A stretch of 64,000 nt of DNA from the NCBI GenBank assembly GCA_002409285.1, contig DHUT01000078.1:34468-98467 (forward strand), read 5' to 3'. The stretch comes from Firmicutes bacterium UBA5227 (GTDB lineage Bacteria > Bacillota > Clostridia > Tissierellales > Sedimentibacteraceae). How positions within the stretch are numbered: the stretch's first letter is position 1; every line of letters begins with the position of its first letter. Shown one piece after another: positions 53,674 through 63,765 of this stretch. The notes beneath the pieces were generated by a model. The model was not told the DNA's origin. It saw only the letters and a program-made list of their open reading frames with translations, and did not search any database. Position numbers and translations under genes: made by a program.

Positions 53674-54034
53674 AAAAAATGCAGCGACGCTCGACTGAAC
53701 CGTCGAGCGTCGTATTTTCATTGCAGGTTATTGCTGCTATAGGTGTCCAGGTTAATGCACTGCTATACATTTGTAAGGGTTTAAATATTTCCTCTTCCAC
53801 AAGACCTTGTAAATTTTTACCTGTAACATTATCTACTGCCTCTTGCAAATATGTATATCCTTCACCTGAATACAAAAATTTACTGCCGGGCTCAAAATAA
53901 ATGCTTAGCGGTTTTTGTTCCCAATTTTCAAACCCTGAACTATGGCACAAAATATTCCGAGGTGTTATAATCTTATATCTTAAATCACGGCTTATTTCAT
54001 ATTCCGGTAAATATTCAGCTACCGGATTCTCCAT
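53660..54034 (-). pseudogene. Remnant of a beta-lactamase-family serine hydrolase
   Basis: 124 codons that correspond to an internal part of class-C-like serine hydrolases: NILCHSSGFENW, FEPGSKFLYSGEGYTYLQEAV (the Tyr-Ser-Gly motif) and EEEIFKPLQMYSSA. The N-terminal SxxK active-site part and the C-terminal KTG part are both missing. The last codons run over the hypA terminator. The left end of the homology meets the DUF262 gene within 6 nt, as if the hydrolase was cut when that gene arrived. Confidence 0.75.
53685..53716 (+). terminator. Terminator after hypA
   Basis: CGACGCTCGAC (53685-53695) and GTCGAGCGTCG (53702-53712) form an 11-bp stem with a 6-nt loop, followed by TATTTTC. It lies 12 nt after the hypA stop and can act in both directions. 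Confidence 0.8.
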
Positions 54035-54039
54035 ACTCT

Positions 54040-57030
54040 TTATTTTTCTTTTAGCATGTTTCGATATTCATGGATGATACGCTCTATGTACGCCAGCCGA
54101 CCATGACCAAGTGTGGCATAATATTTTGCATGTTGATTGCAAGCATTTAAAGCACGATGCAAAGCCTCAATACCATAGTCCTGTTCAATATGTTCTAAAT
54201 AGTAACGTGTAGAGTATTCATTTAAGGTGCGAGTATATTGAACTCCTTCCATCATTGCAAGAAAATCTGTAATATAGTCACCTGCTGAGCCGGAATTCAT
54301 ACCACTCAGTTTGACAATTTCATCTTTTCCCTCACTGCGGCTCAATTGTTCTGCATAAACTTTCTGAGCTGTTTGGTAGGCAATAGCAGTCATCTCTTTG
54401 GTTAAAGGGCCACTCGGCTCTTTGTTAATGTTTGGTTTAGGTTGATGTTGCTCTGTAATTTTTGAATCAGAATCCAACAATGCCTGATGCAGAGCATCAA
54501 AATGTGTTATAAGCCAATTAAAGCAATATGTCTGATTATCTTCCGCATAAATATTTGTATGGGTAGAATAGAGGATTCTTTTAGCTACACTGGTTTCTTT
54601 GCTGGAGTACCAATCAAGAGGAAAACCACAATGCGCTTCAATTTCTTCTTTTTTGCTCTCCAGTCTTGCAAATATGGTGCTGTCATATACATAAATACCA
54701 ACACGAAGCGTATCACGCCCAATTAAGTTAAAGAAGATGTGGTACTCATTGCTGTGAATAGGAACATCATACCAATTATCTCCCGAAGGCTTTCGGACGC
54801 TAATATCAGCTCGATCCTTCTGATTGCAATATTCAACGAACCCACGCCAAAACCATTCACGACGAATGCGGCGGGCAGGTACAGAAGGTGCATCAGGCTT
54901 ATCGCTGGGCAATGCTTCCACAGACTGAGTTGGTAAAGATGCTGATAAATCCGGCTCAGGAATCTCCGGTTTATCCTCCCGGTCTTCCTGCAAAAAATGC
55001 AGATGAAGCAGCTCTAATTTTTGCTCATCGTTTGCAAACCGAAAATCCCATCGCTTTTCCATGAAAGAAAGTAGCTTTTTCCCCCTTTCCAAGATACGGT
55101 CTGCATTCCATTCGTTTTCTTTCGCTATTTCAATTTCGGAGTGTGAACCATTTTCATACCCCCTGCGCCCAGATGCAGATGCGGTTTTCTTCTCTTCAAA
55201 TCCATCGTTTTGCAACCCAGAATTTATGCTTTGAGCAAGAGGAAGTAAGTTCCCCAATGATCCAGACAGTATTTTTATTTCTTCCTCGCTATATAATCGG
55301 AATTGATTGCGCCAGTACCATTTAGTTGGTGTCTGCGGCAAGATGTGCTCAATGGTAATCTTGTCCTTTTCTACTTTTGTAAACATAGACCAATCGACCT
55401 TTTGTATCTTATTTTGGTCGGAAAGTTTAACTTCGTACTCGAACAATAGGTAGCGTAAATCACGCCACCCATAAAAGCCGTCTCCATCAGTAAATCTTTT
55501 ATCGATACGGGTCATAAAGTTTGTGAGCGCAGTTTTAGTGTCACTGGTTGCAGTGGCTATTAGTTCTTCAGCAATTTGGGACGCTGTGTTTTCTCCGTAA
55601 TAGAGGGCTTTTGCCTTGCGATTATAGACACTGCTTTGATAGCTGGATTGAAACATTCCCATGCGAAAACAAATAAATATAAACCGTTCAATTGCCTTGA
55701 ACAGTGTGATTCTCTCGTCAACAGAGCTTTTTGCAGATGGTGTCAATACGGCTGTTACCAAAGGTCTAAAATAACCTATTCCAATGCGATTCAACCGGTC
55801 AAGCCATTGTTTTTCAATGTTTGTCAAATCACTTTCCCATGGAAAGAATGTGTAGTACCAATATTTTGCAGTTTCCTTTAAGCTTCGCACATAGGCATCT
55901 ATTTCTAATGGTTTCAGCTTACTGTTAGATAATTCTGTTGTGGTTACTTCTTCCGATATCTCATCATCGCCATCAGTTTGATCATCCATCAAAACATCAT
56001 CAGGGTCTGCCTGTGTAGCAGTGTTCTTTTCATAGATATGTTTGGCAGAAAATTGATTCAATAAAAACTTTATATAGTCGTTCCCTTTTTGACGTGAATA
56101 CTGAAAAAATATAATCCAATGTGCACGAAGAAATTCATCATCTGAAAGCGAAACTGACCGATTGCGACCAAGCTGATAATAAACCTCTTTCCATGTATCG
56201 TTGATTTGCTTTCTTAAAGCAGCCTTATCAGAACGATCAAGAGTATTATCGTCAAATAAAGTAGTTAGATATATTAACCGATTTTTGAGTAGTTCAAGGC
56301 TTGTCAACGGTTTACCACGATTATTCATCGTTTCAAATGCCACAAAAACATCATAATCATCCTTGATTTCATGGATATTAAACATTAGTTTTTGAGTCAG
56401 TTTTTTATAGAGAACAACCAATCCATCAATATTGCTATTTTCATATAGTTCAACAATTTGCTGATGAAAAAAGGCCTTTGCATATTTAAGATTTTTAGTG
56501 TAATAGGTTTCCTCAACAGTGCCACTAAACGGCTGTTCAAAAATTTTGTATTGCAAATAGTCTGCGGTAGGGTTGTCCTCTTCATATCCAAATAAATAAG
56601 AGGTAATGATGTACTGCGGCGGTCTCTTACGAGATATGTATTTTGCACGAATATCCTTTAATGTTTCATAACCCAGTACAATATCAGTATCATTTCGATT
56701 GATATTTTCGGGGAGTGTGCGTATAAAAAAAATCAACTCATTCAATAAAATAGAAATTGTAGTAAGGCGCTGTTGACCATCAACCACATGATAAGGTCTA
56801 TAATCATTTTCTATAAGCCAAGTGTCATTAGCCCAAGAAATAGTTTCTTCTCTTGTAAGCTGCCTTAGAGAAAGCAGCCCAGTATAGTGGTATCGATCTA
56901 TATGCAAATTTATAAGATCATCCCAAAAATCAACAAGTTGATCGTATTTCCATGCGTAACCACGCTGATAATCCGGTATACGAAATAGCCGATTTTGAAA
57001 AAGCTGTGATATTGATTGCAGTTCGTTCAT
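54040..57030 (-). CDS. DUF262 - HNH (DUF1524) - DUF4268 protein, GmrSD-like
   Basis: 996 residues. N-terminal DUF262 has DYQRGYAWKYDQLVDFWDDL and VVDGQQRLTTISILL (the DGQQR nucleotidase-like motif). DUF1524/HNH follows with ITIEHILPQTPTKWYW and GNLLPL (about residues 570-610), then a DUF4268 domain (about 730-860) and a C-terminal helical region (about 895-990) recalling parts of McrA-like nucleases. DUF262-DUF1524 is the layout of the type IV restriction enzyme GmrSD and of other phage-defence proteins. It probably cleaves foreign or modified DNA using nucleotide binding by DUF262. GAGAGG precedes the ATG. It lies in an accessory region. Confidence 0.85.
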   Translation of the reverse strand: MNELQSISQLFQNRLFRIPDYQRGYAWKYDQLVDFWDDLINLHIDRYHYTGLLSLRQLTREETISWANDTWLIENDYRPYHVVDGQQRLTTISILLNELIFFIRTLPENINRNDTDIVLGYETLKDIRAKYISRKRPPQYIITSYLFGYEEDNPTADYLQYKIFEQPFSGTVEETYYTKNLKYAKAFFHQQIVELYENSNIDGLVVLYKKLTQKLMFNIHEIKDDYDVFVAFETMNNRGKPLTSLELLKNRLIYLTTLFDDNTLDRSDKAALRKQINDTWKEVYYQLGRNRSVSLSDDEFLRAHWIIFFQYSRQKGNDYIKFLLNQFSAKHIYEKNTATQADPDDVLMDDQTDGDDEISEEVTTTELSNSKLKPLEIDAYVRSLKETAKYWYYTFFPWESDLTNIEKQWLDRLNRIGIGYFRPLVTAVLTPSAKSSVDERITLFKAIERFIFICFRMGMFQSSYQSSVYNRKAKALYYGENTASQIAEELIATATSDTKTALTNFMTRIDKRFTDGDGFYGWRDLRYLLFEYEVKLSDQNKIQKVDWSMFTKVEKDKITIEHILPQTPTKWYWRNQFRLYSEEEIKILSGSLGNLLPLAQSINSGLQNDGFEEKKTASASGRRGYENGSHSEIEIAKENEWNADRILERGKKLLSFMEKRWDFRFANDEQKLELLHLHFLQEDREDKPEIPEPDLSASLPTQSVEALPSDKPDAPSVPARRIRREWFWRGFVEYCNQKDRADISVRKPSGDNWYDVPIHSNEYHIFFNLIGRDTLRVGIYVYDSTIFARLESKKEEIEAHCGFPLDWYSSKETSVAKRILYSTHTNIYAEDNQTYCFNWLITHFDALHQALLDSDSKITEQHQPKPNINKEPSGPLTKEMTAIAYQTAQKVYAEQLSRSEGKDEIVKLSGMNSGSAGDYITDFLAMMEGVQYTRTLNEYSTRYYLEHIEQDYGIEALHRALNACNQHAKYYATLGHGRLAYIERIIHEYRNMLKEK

Positions 57031-57081
57031 CTCAGAATCCTCTCTGTTTTAATTTATAAAAATATAAATCTTATGAAAACT

Positions 57082-57099
57082 CCGTCCCCTTGACAACCT
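57082..57099. repeat. Fragment of the CCGTCCCCTTGACA element
   Basis: CCGTCCCCTTGACAACCT. It shares CCCTTGACAACCT with 36836-36848 and resembles the core of the inverted repeat at 2941-2997. It is probably the remains of an interspersed hairpin element. Confidence 0.45.
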
Positions 57100-57137
57100 A
57101 ATTTTAAAACTATCTCTCAGAAATTTTCCCTTTTTAC

Positions 57138-57153
57138 GATAATATCATTCCGT
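57138..57153. repeat. Direct repeat, left copy
   Basis: GATAATATCATTCCGT, repeated exactly at 58712-58727. The similarity extends to about 23 nt with a few differences. The two copies enclose one ATPase gene. Confidence 0.85.
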
Positions 57154-57156
57154 ATG

Positions 57157-58536
57157 TTATTCCATATTGAAATATTCACTCATAGGAACATTTACAATAT
57201 CTTGTCCTCCATTAATCTCTACTGACTCTTTGGTAAATAAATATTTATAGCAGCTATACTTGTCAAAAAATGATGATCTTTCCCGTAATAATTCAACAGT
57301 TTTACTCGCTTTAAAATCATTTCTCCATTTACACTCACCAATAATCAGTTCTTTACCGGTTACAGATTCTACTACAACATCTACCTCCTGAACTTCACCT
57401 TTTCTTCCTTTACTCCACCACTTACCAAAAGATTTGGCGATGAACGGAAGCTCTCCGTCAGCATTCAGTCTTCTCAGGTATTGTCGCGTGATTTCCTCAA
57501 ATACCGAACCAATAAAATCAGATAAATTATCTAATGTTAATGCGGAATATATATCTCCATTTCCTCTTTCAATCTCAGCTCTTACGGGAAAAACATAGCG
57601 ATACCAAAAGGCAATAAAGTTTTCGGTTATTTGATACTGACTTTTTTTCCCTTTGAGTGGATTTGCTCCGAAAGGCACTATTCTTTCAATGTAGTTTAGC
57701 TCCTGCAAAGTAACTAAGTATTTTGAAATAAGACTGCTTTCAAGTTTAGTAAATCCCATAATCTCATTCAACGTATTTGAGCCGCTGGCAATCGCCTGTA
57801 AAACAGCATTATAATTTGCAGGTTCTCTAAATTCCTGTTTCATAAGTAAAATACCTTCATTAAGTAAATAGCCGTTTATCTCAAAATACAGTTCTCTTAA
57901 ATTATCTTCAAAACTCAACTCAGAATCGATGAGCGATAAGTAATAAGGTGTTCCGCCAATGCAGGCATAATACTTTATTTTATCTTCATCACTGGCATTT
58001 GGATAAAATCTTGCAGAATCGTAATAATCTAAGGGGTTAATTTTTAACTGCCCAGTCCTTCTGCCAAACAAAGGACTTTTTTCCCCCAATACATTATTCT
58101 CCATAAAACTCATTGAAGAACCACACAAAATCAAAAATATATTTGTATCTTTTAAATCGTAATCAATAACATGTTGCAATATTGAATTTAACGATTTATT
58201 TGCAAATGCAGCATAGGGATACTCATCAATAACAATCACGATATGTTCTTTACCAAATTGTTCTTTGATTATGGAAAAGAAGGTCTTCCAATCTTCCACT
58301 GCAGGAAAACCTTTAATTCCTAATTGCTCTCCAAGCAACTTAGAAAATTTTTGCAGATTCAGTGAATCATTTACCTCTTCTGCCGGCAGATAGAGCGCCT
58401 TCTTGCCTTTTATAAATTCGTTTAATAATGCTGTCTTACCTATACGTCTTCTACCATATACTACAGCCATCTGAAAACTTTTCTTGCTGTACATTCTTTC
58501 TAGTGATTCAAGCTCTTTCTCTCTCCCTATGAACAT
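57157..58536 (-). CDS. AAA ATPase with DUF234 domain
   Basis: 459 residues of the ATPase_2/DUF234 group, common in archaea and gut bacteria. It has FIGREKELESL, the P-loop VVYGRRRIGKTALL, IVIDEYPYAAF (Walker B) and LCGSSMSFM (sensor). A winged helix and a C-terminal DUF234 segment with an endonuclease-like ExK pattern (ELIIGECKWRND) follow. The role is unknown; a defence or toxin function is often suspected. The third ATG at 58536 fits GGAGG best. The gene is bounded by 16-bp direct repeats. Confidence 0.83.
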   Translation of the reverse strand: MFIGREKELESLERMYSKKSFQMAVVYGRRRIGKTALLNEFIKGKKALYLPAEEVNDSLNLQKFSKLLGEQLGIKGFPAVEDWKTFFSIIKEQFGKEHIVIVIDEYPYAAFANKSLNSILQHVIDYDLKDTNIFLILCGSSMSFMENNVLGEKSPLFGRRTGQLKINPLDYYDSARFYPNASDEDKIKYYACIGGTPYYLSLIDSELSFEDNLRELYFEINGYLLNEGILLMKQEFREPANYNAVLQAIASGSNTLNEIMGFTKLESSLISKYLVTLQELNYIERIVPFGANPLKGKKSQYQITENFIAFWYRYVFPVRAEIERGNGDIYSALTLDNLSDFIGSVFEEITRQYLRRLNADGELPFIAKSFGKWWSKGRKGEVQEVDVVVESVTGKELIIGECKWRNDFKASKTVELLRERSSFFDKYSCYKYLFTKESVEINGGQDIVNVPMSEYFNME

Positions 58537-58711
58537 CATCATTCCTCCAAGAAAATTTACTACTTATGATTATTATAACCTAAAGTAGTAAAAAAACAAG
58601 TATTATCAGCTTTAATTGATTTTTTCAAAGATTATTATCCTAAGTTTAGGGTTTTTTAAATCATACATACCAAAATATAGGAATAATATCAACAGAGATT
58701 TTGCTATTTAG

Positions 58712-58727
58712 GATAATATCATTCCGT
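58712..58727. repeat. Direct repeat, right copy
   Basis: GATAATATCATTCCGT, identical to 57138-57153 and in the same orientation, 1574 nt away, upstream of the ATPase gene. Confidence 0.85.
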
Positions 58728-58804
58728 TTGTTGCGTATTGGATAAAGGAAAATCTAATTTTTATTAATTTCACAGCATTTACATGTAACAGTCCGTCCGC
58801 ACTG

Positions 58805-59548
58805 TTACATCCTTATAAAAACCAATTTGTTTTTCTCAGATAATTTATCACTGAATTTATAGTTCAGCCTATCAAATTTTTTTATATCCTCTATACCTTC
58901 AATGAAGTTTTCTGCCATGAATCTGACCATTTCCCCTCTTGCCATTTTAGCAAGTGTTCCTTTTTCAATAATCCTGCCCTCAATAATCTCACCAAACACG
59001 CAATTTATAAATCTTACATCGCTTGCCAAATATTTTGAAATAACCTTGCTGTATTCATCTGATGCCAAATTTAAGATTATTTTATCTTTTGTTTGAATTT
59101 CAACGGCGATTTTATCTTTCCAAAATTCATACAGAGTCTTATAATCCCATTCATTAAATTTAGACTGCATTTCCAGTCTGTAAGGGACAACTCCGTCAAA
59201 AGGCCGGAGTACCCCGTATAATCCTGATAGGATTCTTAAATGTTCCTCCGCATAACTTAATTCATCATATGTAAATATACCGGGCGCCATATATTGATAT
59301 TGAATTCCCTCATAGGCAAATATTGCAGGTGATAATTTCCCGTATAAATTCATATCTTTTATGCGATTGAAATTCAATGCGGCAATTTTATCATTGCATT
59401 TCCATATTTGTTTCAGTTTGTTGTAATTCAAGCTTTTTAGATAATTTAAAATTATTTCTGCATCTTTTACAAATACAGGCATTTGCTTGTATGGCAATAC
59501 ATCATCTTCTGCCTTCATTTTTTTTGCAGGAGAAATAATTATAATCAT
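58805..59548 (-). CDS. yaaA: YaaA-family peroxide stress protein
   Basis: 247 residues of the YaaA/DUF328 family: MIIIISPAKKMK, LYGKLSPAIFAYEGIQYQ, ILSGLYGVLRPFD, MQSKF, NLASDEYSK and a late MARGEMVRFMAEN. YaaA lowers intracellular iron and limits DNA damage during peroxide stress in E. coli and binds DNA. GGGAG lies 9 nt before the ATG. It stands next to nfo, which repairs oxidative damage. Confidence 0.93.
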   Translation of the reverse strand: MIIIISPAKKMKAEDDVLPYKQMPVFVKDAEIILNYLKSLNYNKLKQIWKCNDKIAALNFNRIKDMNLYGKLSPAIFAYEGIQYQYMAPGIFTYDELSYAEEHLRILSGLYGVLRPFDGVVPYRLEMQSKFNEWDYKTLYEFWKDKIAVEIQTKDKIILNLASDEYSKVISKYLASDVRFINCVFGEIIEGRIIEKGTLAKMARGEMVRFMAENFIEGIEDIKKFDRLNYKFSDKLSEKNKLVFIRM

Positions 59549-59636
59549 ATTAACTGACTCCCTTTGTTATTTGTAATTTGATTTTATCAAAATCATATAT
59601 TTTTAGGGCTTTAGTATAATTTATCAAATTGTATTA

Positions 59637-60470
59637 CTAAGATTTATATACACTTTTCAGCAAATCAATTTCCTTTTTATGACCCTCTAAATCATTGGGT
59701 GTTTCTAAAATAAATGGCAGCTTTTTCAACTTCCCGTGATTTATAATTTTTGTTATAGCTCCCAGCCCAATTTGTCCGTTTCCTATAGTCTCATGTCTGT
59801 CTTTATGGCTATTAAACGAGTTTTTACTGTCATTTAAATGTATGACATACAATTTGTCCAATCCAATAATGCTGTCAAATTTATCAATAACCCCATCCAA
59901 GTCATGTACTATATCATATCCGGAATCATATACATGGCACGTATCAAGGCAAATGCCTATTTTTTCATTTAATCTGACTCCGTCTATTATTTGCTTTAAT
60001 TCCTCAAAGGTTCTGCCTATTTCTGTTCCCTTTCCCGCCATGGTTTCAAGCAGCACAATGGTAGTCTGGTCTTTTTTAAGCACCTTATTAAGTGCGTTTA
60101 CAATATATTTAATGCCAACTTCAACGCCCTGCCTGACATGACTGCCAGGATGAAAATTATAATAATTATGAGGTATATGCTCCATACGCATTAAATCATC
60201 TTCTAAAACTTCCAAGGCAAATCTCCTCTTTTTTTCATCACCTGAGCAAATGTTCATCGTATATGGCGCATGACCTACAATCTTTGCAAACTCGTACCTT
60301 TCCATTATATCTTTTAACTTTTCCACATCATTCAGGTCAATATTTTTTGCCTTGCTTCCTCTTGGGTTGCGAGTAAAATATTGAAATGTGCCGGCCCCTA
60401 TTTTAAGAGCATCTTTTCCCATATTTTCATATCCGTCTGAAACAGATAAATGACATCCTATTTTTATCAT
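59637..60470 (-). CDS. nfo: Endonuclease IV (AP endonuclease)
   Basis: 277 residues of the Nfo/AP2 family: [48 protein letters not shown] and [25 protein letters not shown], with the three-zinc His, Glu and Asp ligands intact. It cuts DNA 5' of abasic sites. AGAGG precedes the ATG. It is 88 nt upstream of yaaA and probably part of the same oxidative-damage set. Confidence 0.95.
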   Translation of the reverse strand: MIKIGCHLSVSDGYENMGKDALKIGAGTFQYFTRNPRGSKAKNIDLNDVEKLKDIMERYEFAKIVGHAPYTMNICSGDEKKRRFALEVLEDDLMRMEHIPHNYYNFHPGSHVRQGVEVGIKYIVNALNKVLKKDQTTIVLLETMAGKGTEIGRTFEELKQIIDGVRLNEKIGICLDTCHVYDSGYDIVHDLDGVIDKFDSIIGLDKLYVIHLNDSKNSFNSHKDRHETIGNGQIGLGAITKIINHGKLKKLPFILETPNDLEGHKKEIDLLKSVYKS

Positions 60471-60571
60471 AATACCTCTAATTATATGTTTCCTTATAAA
60501 ATATCTTAATATTTATTATTTTGACTGTCTACTCATGTCTATAGGGGTGCTCTTCCTTTCTTTTCACACAC

Positions 60572-63500
60572 TTACCCCACCACCAATTTATTTGTTTTCT
60601 TTAAAAATTTTGCAGGAATTGGCTTATGTAACTTCCAAACGACATTCATCGGTTTTGAGCCTTCATGACTCACATAGTCAGCCGTACCGAGATAAGTATA
60701 AGCACCGGCTGTACCTAAAATTTTATCATTCTTAAATTCCCGGACAAAGAGCAAAATTTTGCTTTCCTGCACTTTGTGCCCTATGTAGCGCTTACCTGTT
60801 GCTGATGTATCTGCTGTGGTACTTTGACTCTGCCAATGAAACAAAATATCGCTTATGGAATAATCATTGTACATGGTTGTGGGTGAATAGTCCTTGTCCG
60901 ATTTGTTGAGAGTCACAAAGAAGACATCCGCCTTTTTATCGCTTAAATATTTGACACCCTCACGGACGGTGCTCGGCTTCAGAAAATCCATAGCCACTAA
61001 AATCTGGTCCCTTGTGTAGGTACAATGCAGATCCAACGGACAGTCAAACCCCACGTCAACACTTTTGTCAATAAAATCAATTTTATTGTAATTATATCTT
61101 AAAATCTCAATAAGTTCACTGCATAAAACAGGGCAGCTTTTGACTTTGTTCACTCCGTCCATAAGGGAGGAAAAGCCACATTCCTCATATGGCTTTTGCC
61201 ATACTGTAAACTGAAACATCTGAAGCATTCTTTGCTCTTCCTGTGTGAAAATAGCCTTATTACTTGTCAGGATATCCACTGTAAAATTAATCAGTCTCCT
61301 GGAATCCATAATGGAAAACCTGCCAAAAGCCTTAGTCAATGTTTCCTCTAAATCCTCATGAAAATCCTTTTTTACATTTGCTAAAACACATAGTCTTGAA
61401 AAGTTATGCCTTGCATAAATATTACGTATATCAAGATGATAATAATCTAAAAAGTTTTGCAAATTAAGCTTTAACCCGCTATCCTCAGTGAAGGTTGCTA
61501 TACGAGAAATAAGTCCCGCCTTTGCTCCAAAGGATGAACGAATATTATCTAAAATATACTTTTGTGCTTTCTTTTCGAGCTGAATATAACATCCTTTTGG
61601 AACAGAAATAAAACCATCTTTTATCTCTCTTTGCACACTTTTTGTGGTATTGGAAAGCAGTGCCGAGAATTTATCCTCAAAGTTGTATTTCTTATTTGCC
61701 TGCCCGATGAAATCAAGAACTGTGAGACAGTCTTTATTCTCAGAAAGACGAAGTCCACGGCCAAACTGCTGTAAAAACACGGTCAATGATTCGGTTGGTC
61801 TTAAAAACAAAACAGTGTTAATTTCAGGAATATCCACACCCTCGTTATAAATATCCACCACAAATATAAATCGTACTTTACCATTAACAAGATTCTGTTT
61901 AGCGGCTTTTCTCTCCTCATCAGGTGAATTCCCCGTCAAAAACATAGCAGGTATGCCATGTTTATTAAAATAATCAGACATAAATTCTGCGTGTTCAACA
62001 GACACACAAAATCCAAGTCCCTTTACATCATCAATATCCGTTACATATTTTATAATTGATGAAATCACCATATCTGCACGACGGTTTGCAACCATTCCGC
62101 TTATTGTATATAACTTTGAAAGTTCGCTTTTATCATAGCCGCCGCGCACCCACTTAAGGTTGTCCAAATCCACATTGTCTGTAACACCAAAATACTGGAA
62201 TGGACACAGGAGTTTTCTGTCAATAGCTTCAGGCAGTCTGATTTCAGCTGCAATTCTATCACTAAAATACTCTAATATACTTTTGCCGTCCATACGCTCC
62301 GGGGTAGCAGTAAGCCCCAAAAGAATTTTGGGTTTATAATATGTGAGCAGCTTTTTGTATATAGGGGCAGCAGCGTGATGAAATTCATCCACAACTATAT
62401 AATCATAAAAATCATCACTTGTTTTAGCAGTAAAATCCTGCGAATTAAAGGTCTGAATGGAGATAAAAAGATTGTCAATACTTTCAGGCTTATAGTTGCC
62501 TACAAACATCTCTCCAAAATTGTTGTCTTTGAGCACACCGCGAAAGGTGTACATACTCTGCTTTAGAATTTCTTCCCGGTGTGCTACAAATAATAATCTG
62601 CAAGGTTTATCAGAGTTTTGCTTTTTAAATTTTTTGTAGTCAAAAGCGGAAATAACGGTCTTTCCCGTTCCCGTTGCAGCAACCACCAGGTTTTTATAAT
62701 GGCCGCGAACCGTGCGTTCCGCCTCTAATTTATCTAAAATTTCCTGCTGATAGGAATACGGAGTGATATCAAATGTATAGGCACCTTCGTTATTGCTATC
62801 AAAATATTTTTCTGCCTTCAGTGCTCTTGCAAGACGCTCTTTTTGTTCTTCACAATAATATTCAAATTCCCTTGCATTCCAGTAGCTCTCAAAGGTGGCC
62901 TTAATTTTATCTATGGTTTCAGGCAGATCCTTTTTAGTCACTTTCACATTCCATTCAAGGCCGCTGGAAATAGCTGCATTTGACATATTGGACGAACCCA
63001 CATAAGCAGTGGTAAAGCCTGTGTCACGATAAAAAACATATGCCTTGGCATGCAGTCGAGTCCGCTTTGTGTCATAGCTCACCTTGATTTTTGTATTCGG
63101 CAGTTTTCTAAGTTCTTCAATGGCTTTTACATCGGTGGCACCCATATATGAAGTGGTAATAATACGAAGCTCGCCGCCATTTTTAGTGAATTCCGAAAGC
63201 TCATCAATAATAAGTCTTAGTCCGCTCCACTTAATAAAGGATACCAGCATATCAATTCGGTTTGAGGACACGATTTCTTTTTTAAGCTCAGTGAACATCT
63301 GTGGTTCGTGGATAGCGCCTGTAAAAAGGCTGCTTTGGGCAATAGATGTTTCGGGCCGGATAACCTGTACCTTTTCATTCAACGACAAAGCACTGTTTTT
63401 CTTATCTAAAAGAGCAAGAAGCTGTTCGGCACGCTCTGAGATTTTAAGCATGTCAAAGTCAGCTTCTTCTGTTTCATTTATAATTGTTGCCACAATTTTA

Positions 63501-63712
63501 TTCGCAAGCTCAACCTGAGCCATAACATCTCCGCCGTTATCACGAACATTGTCAAATCCCTTTTCGATAATCTCAGCAATATATTTCGTCAAAATCTTTG
63601 AGCCTTCCGCCTTATCAATTAACGCAGTTTGAGAAAATTTATCCTCTAAAATGTCAAGCTCTGCATCAATTTCTTTGTTGATGACTTGTTCATATAATCC
63701 AGACTTTAACAT
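60572..63712 (-). CDS. PLD nuclease - SF2 helicase - DUF3427 protein
   Basis: 1046 residues. A phospholipase-D-like nuclease domain (about 120-290) has one HxK motif (LHAKAYVFY, His221/Lys223) and VGSSNMS. A DEAD/DEAH SF2 helicase follows: ATGTGKT (346-352), DEFHH (452), LTATPER, and FLQQFGRGLR (motif VI). The C-terminus is DUF3427 (about 740-1046). This layout is found in stand-alone restriction or phage-defence proteins, often near HNH nucleases or methylases. AAAGGAG precedes the ATG. No methylase is present in the window. A Fic gene lies 53 nt upstream. Confidence 0.9.
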   Translation of the reverse strand: MLKSGLYEQVINKEIDAELDILEDKFSQTALIDKAEGSKILTKYIAEIIEKGFDNVRDNGGDVMAQVELANKIVATIINETEEADFDMLKISERAEQLLALLDKKNSALSLNEKVQVIRPETSIAQSSLFTGAIHEPQMFTELKKEIVSSNRIDMLVSFIKWSGLRLIIDELSEFTKNGGELRIITTSYMGATDVKAIEELRKLPNTKIKVSYDTKRTRLHAKAYVFYRDTGFTTAYVGSSNMSNAAISSGLEWNVKVTKKDLPETIDKIKATFESYWNAREFEYYCEEQKERLARALKAEKYFDSNNEGAYTFDITPYSYQQEILDKLEAERTVRGHYKNLVVAATGTGKTVISAFDYKKFKKQNSDKPCRLLFVAHREEILKQSMYTFRGVLKDNNFGEMFVGNYKPESIDNLFISIQTFNSQDFTAKTSDDFYDYIVVDEFHHAAAPIYKKLLTYYKPKILLGLTATPERMDGKSILEYFSDRIAAEIRLPEAIDRKLLCPFQYFGVTDNVDLDNLKWVRGGYDKSELSKLYTISGMVANRRADMVISSIIKYVTDIDDVKGLGFCVSVEHAEFMSDYFNKHGIPAMFLTGNSPDEERKAAKQNLVNGKVRFIFVVDIYNEGVDIPEINTVLFLRPTESLTVFLQQFGRGLRLSENKDCLTVLDFIGQANKKYNFEDKFSALLSNTTKSVQREIKDGFISVPKGCYIQLEKKAQKYILDNIRSSFGAKAGLISRIATFTEDSGLKLNLQNFLDYYHLDIRNIYARHNFSRLCVLANVKKDFHEDLEETLTKAFGRFSIMDSRRLINFTVDILTSNKAIFTQEEQRMLQMFQFTVWQKPYEECGFSSLMDGVNKVKSCPVLCSELIEILRYNYNKIDFIDKSVDVGFDCPLDLHCTYTRDQILVAMDFLKPSTVREGVKYLSDKKADVFFVTLNKSDKDYSPTTMYNDYSISDILFHWQSQSTTADTSATGKRYIGHKVQESKILLFVREFKNDKILGTAGAYTYLGTADYVSHEGSKPMNVVWKLHKPIPAKFLKKTNKLVVG

Positions 63713-63765
63713 GGTGTACTCCTTTAAACGCTTTTTATAATCTCGTATTTCCTAAACTATAACAA

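Noticed and set aside
57157..58536. Transposon or insertion sequence between the 16-bp repeats
   Set aside because: No transposase and no terminal inverted repeats were seen. The enclosed gene is a DUF234-type ATPase, so only the direct repeat itself is reported.
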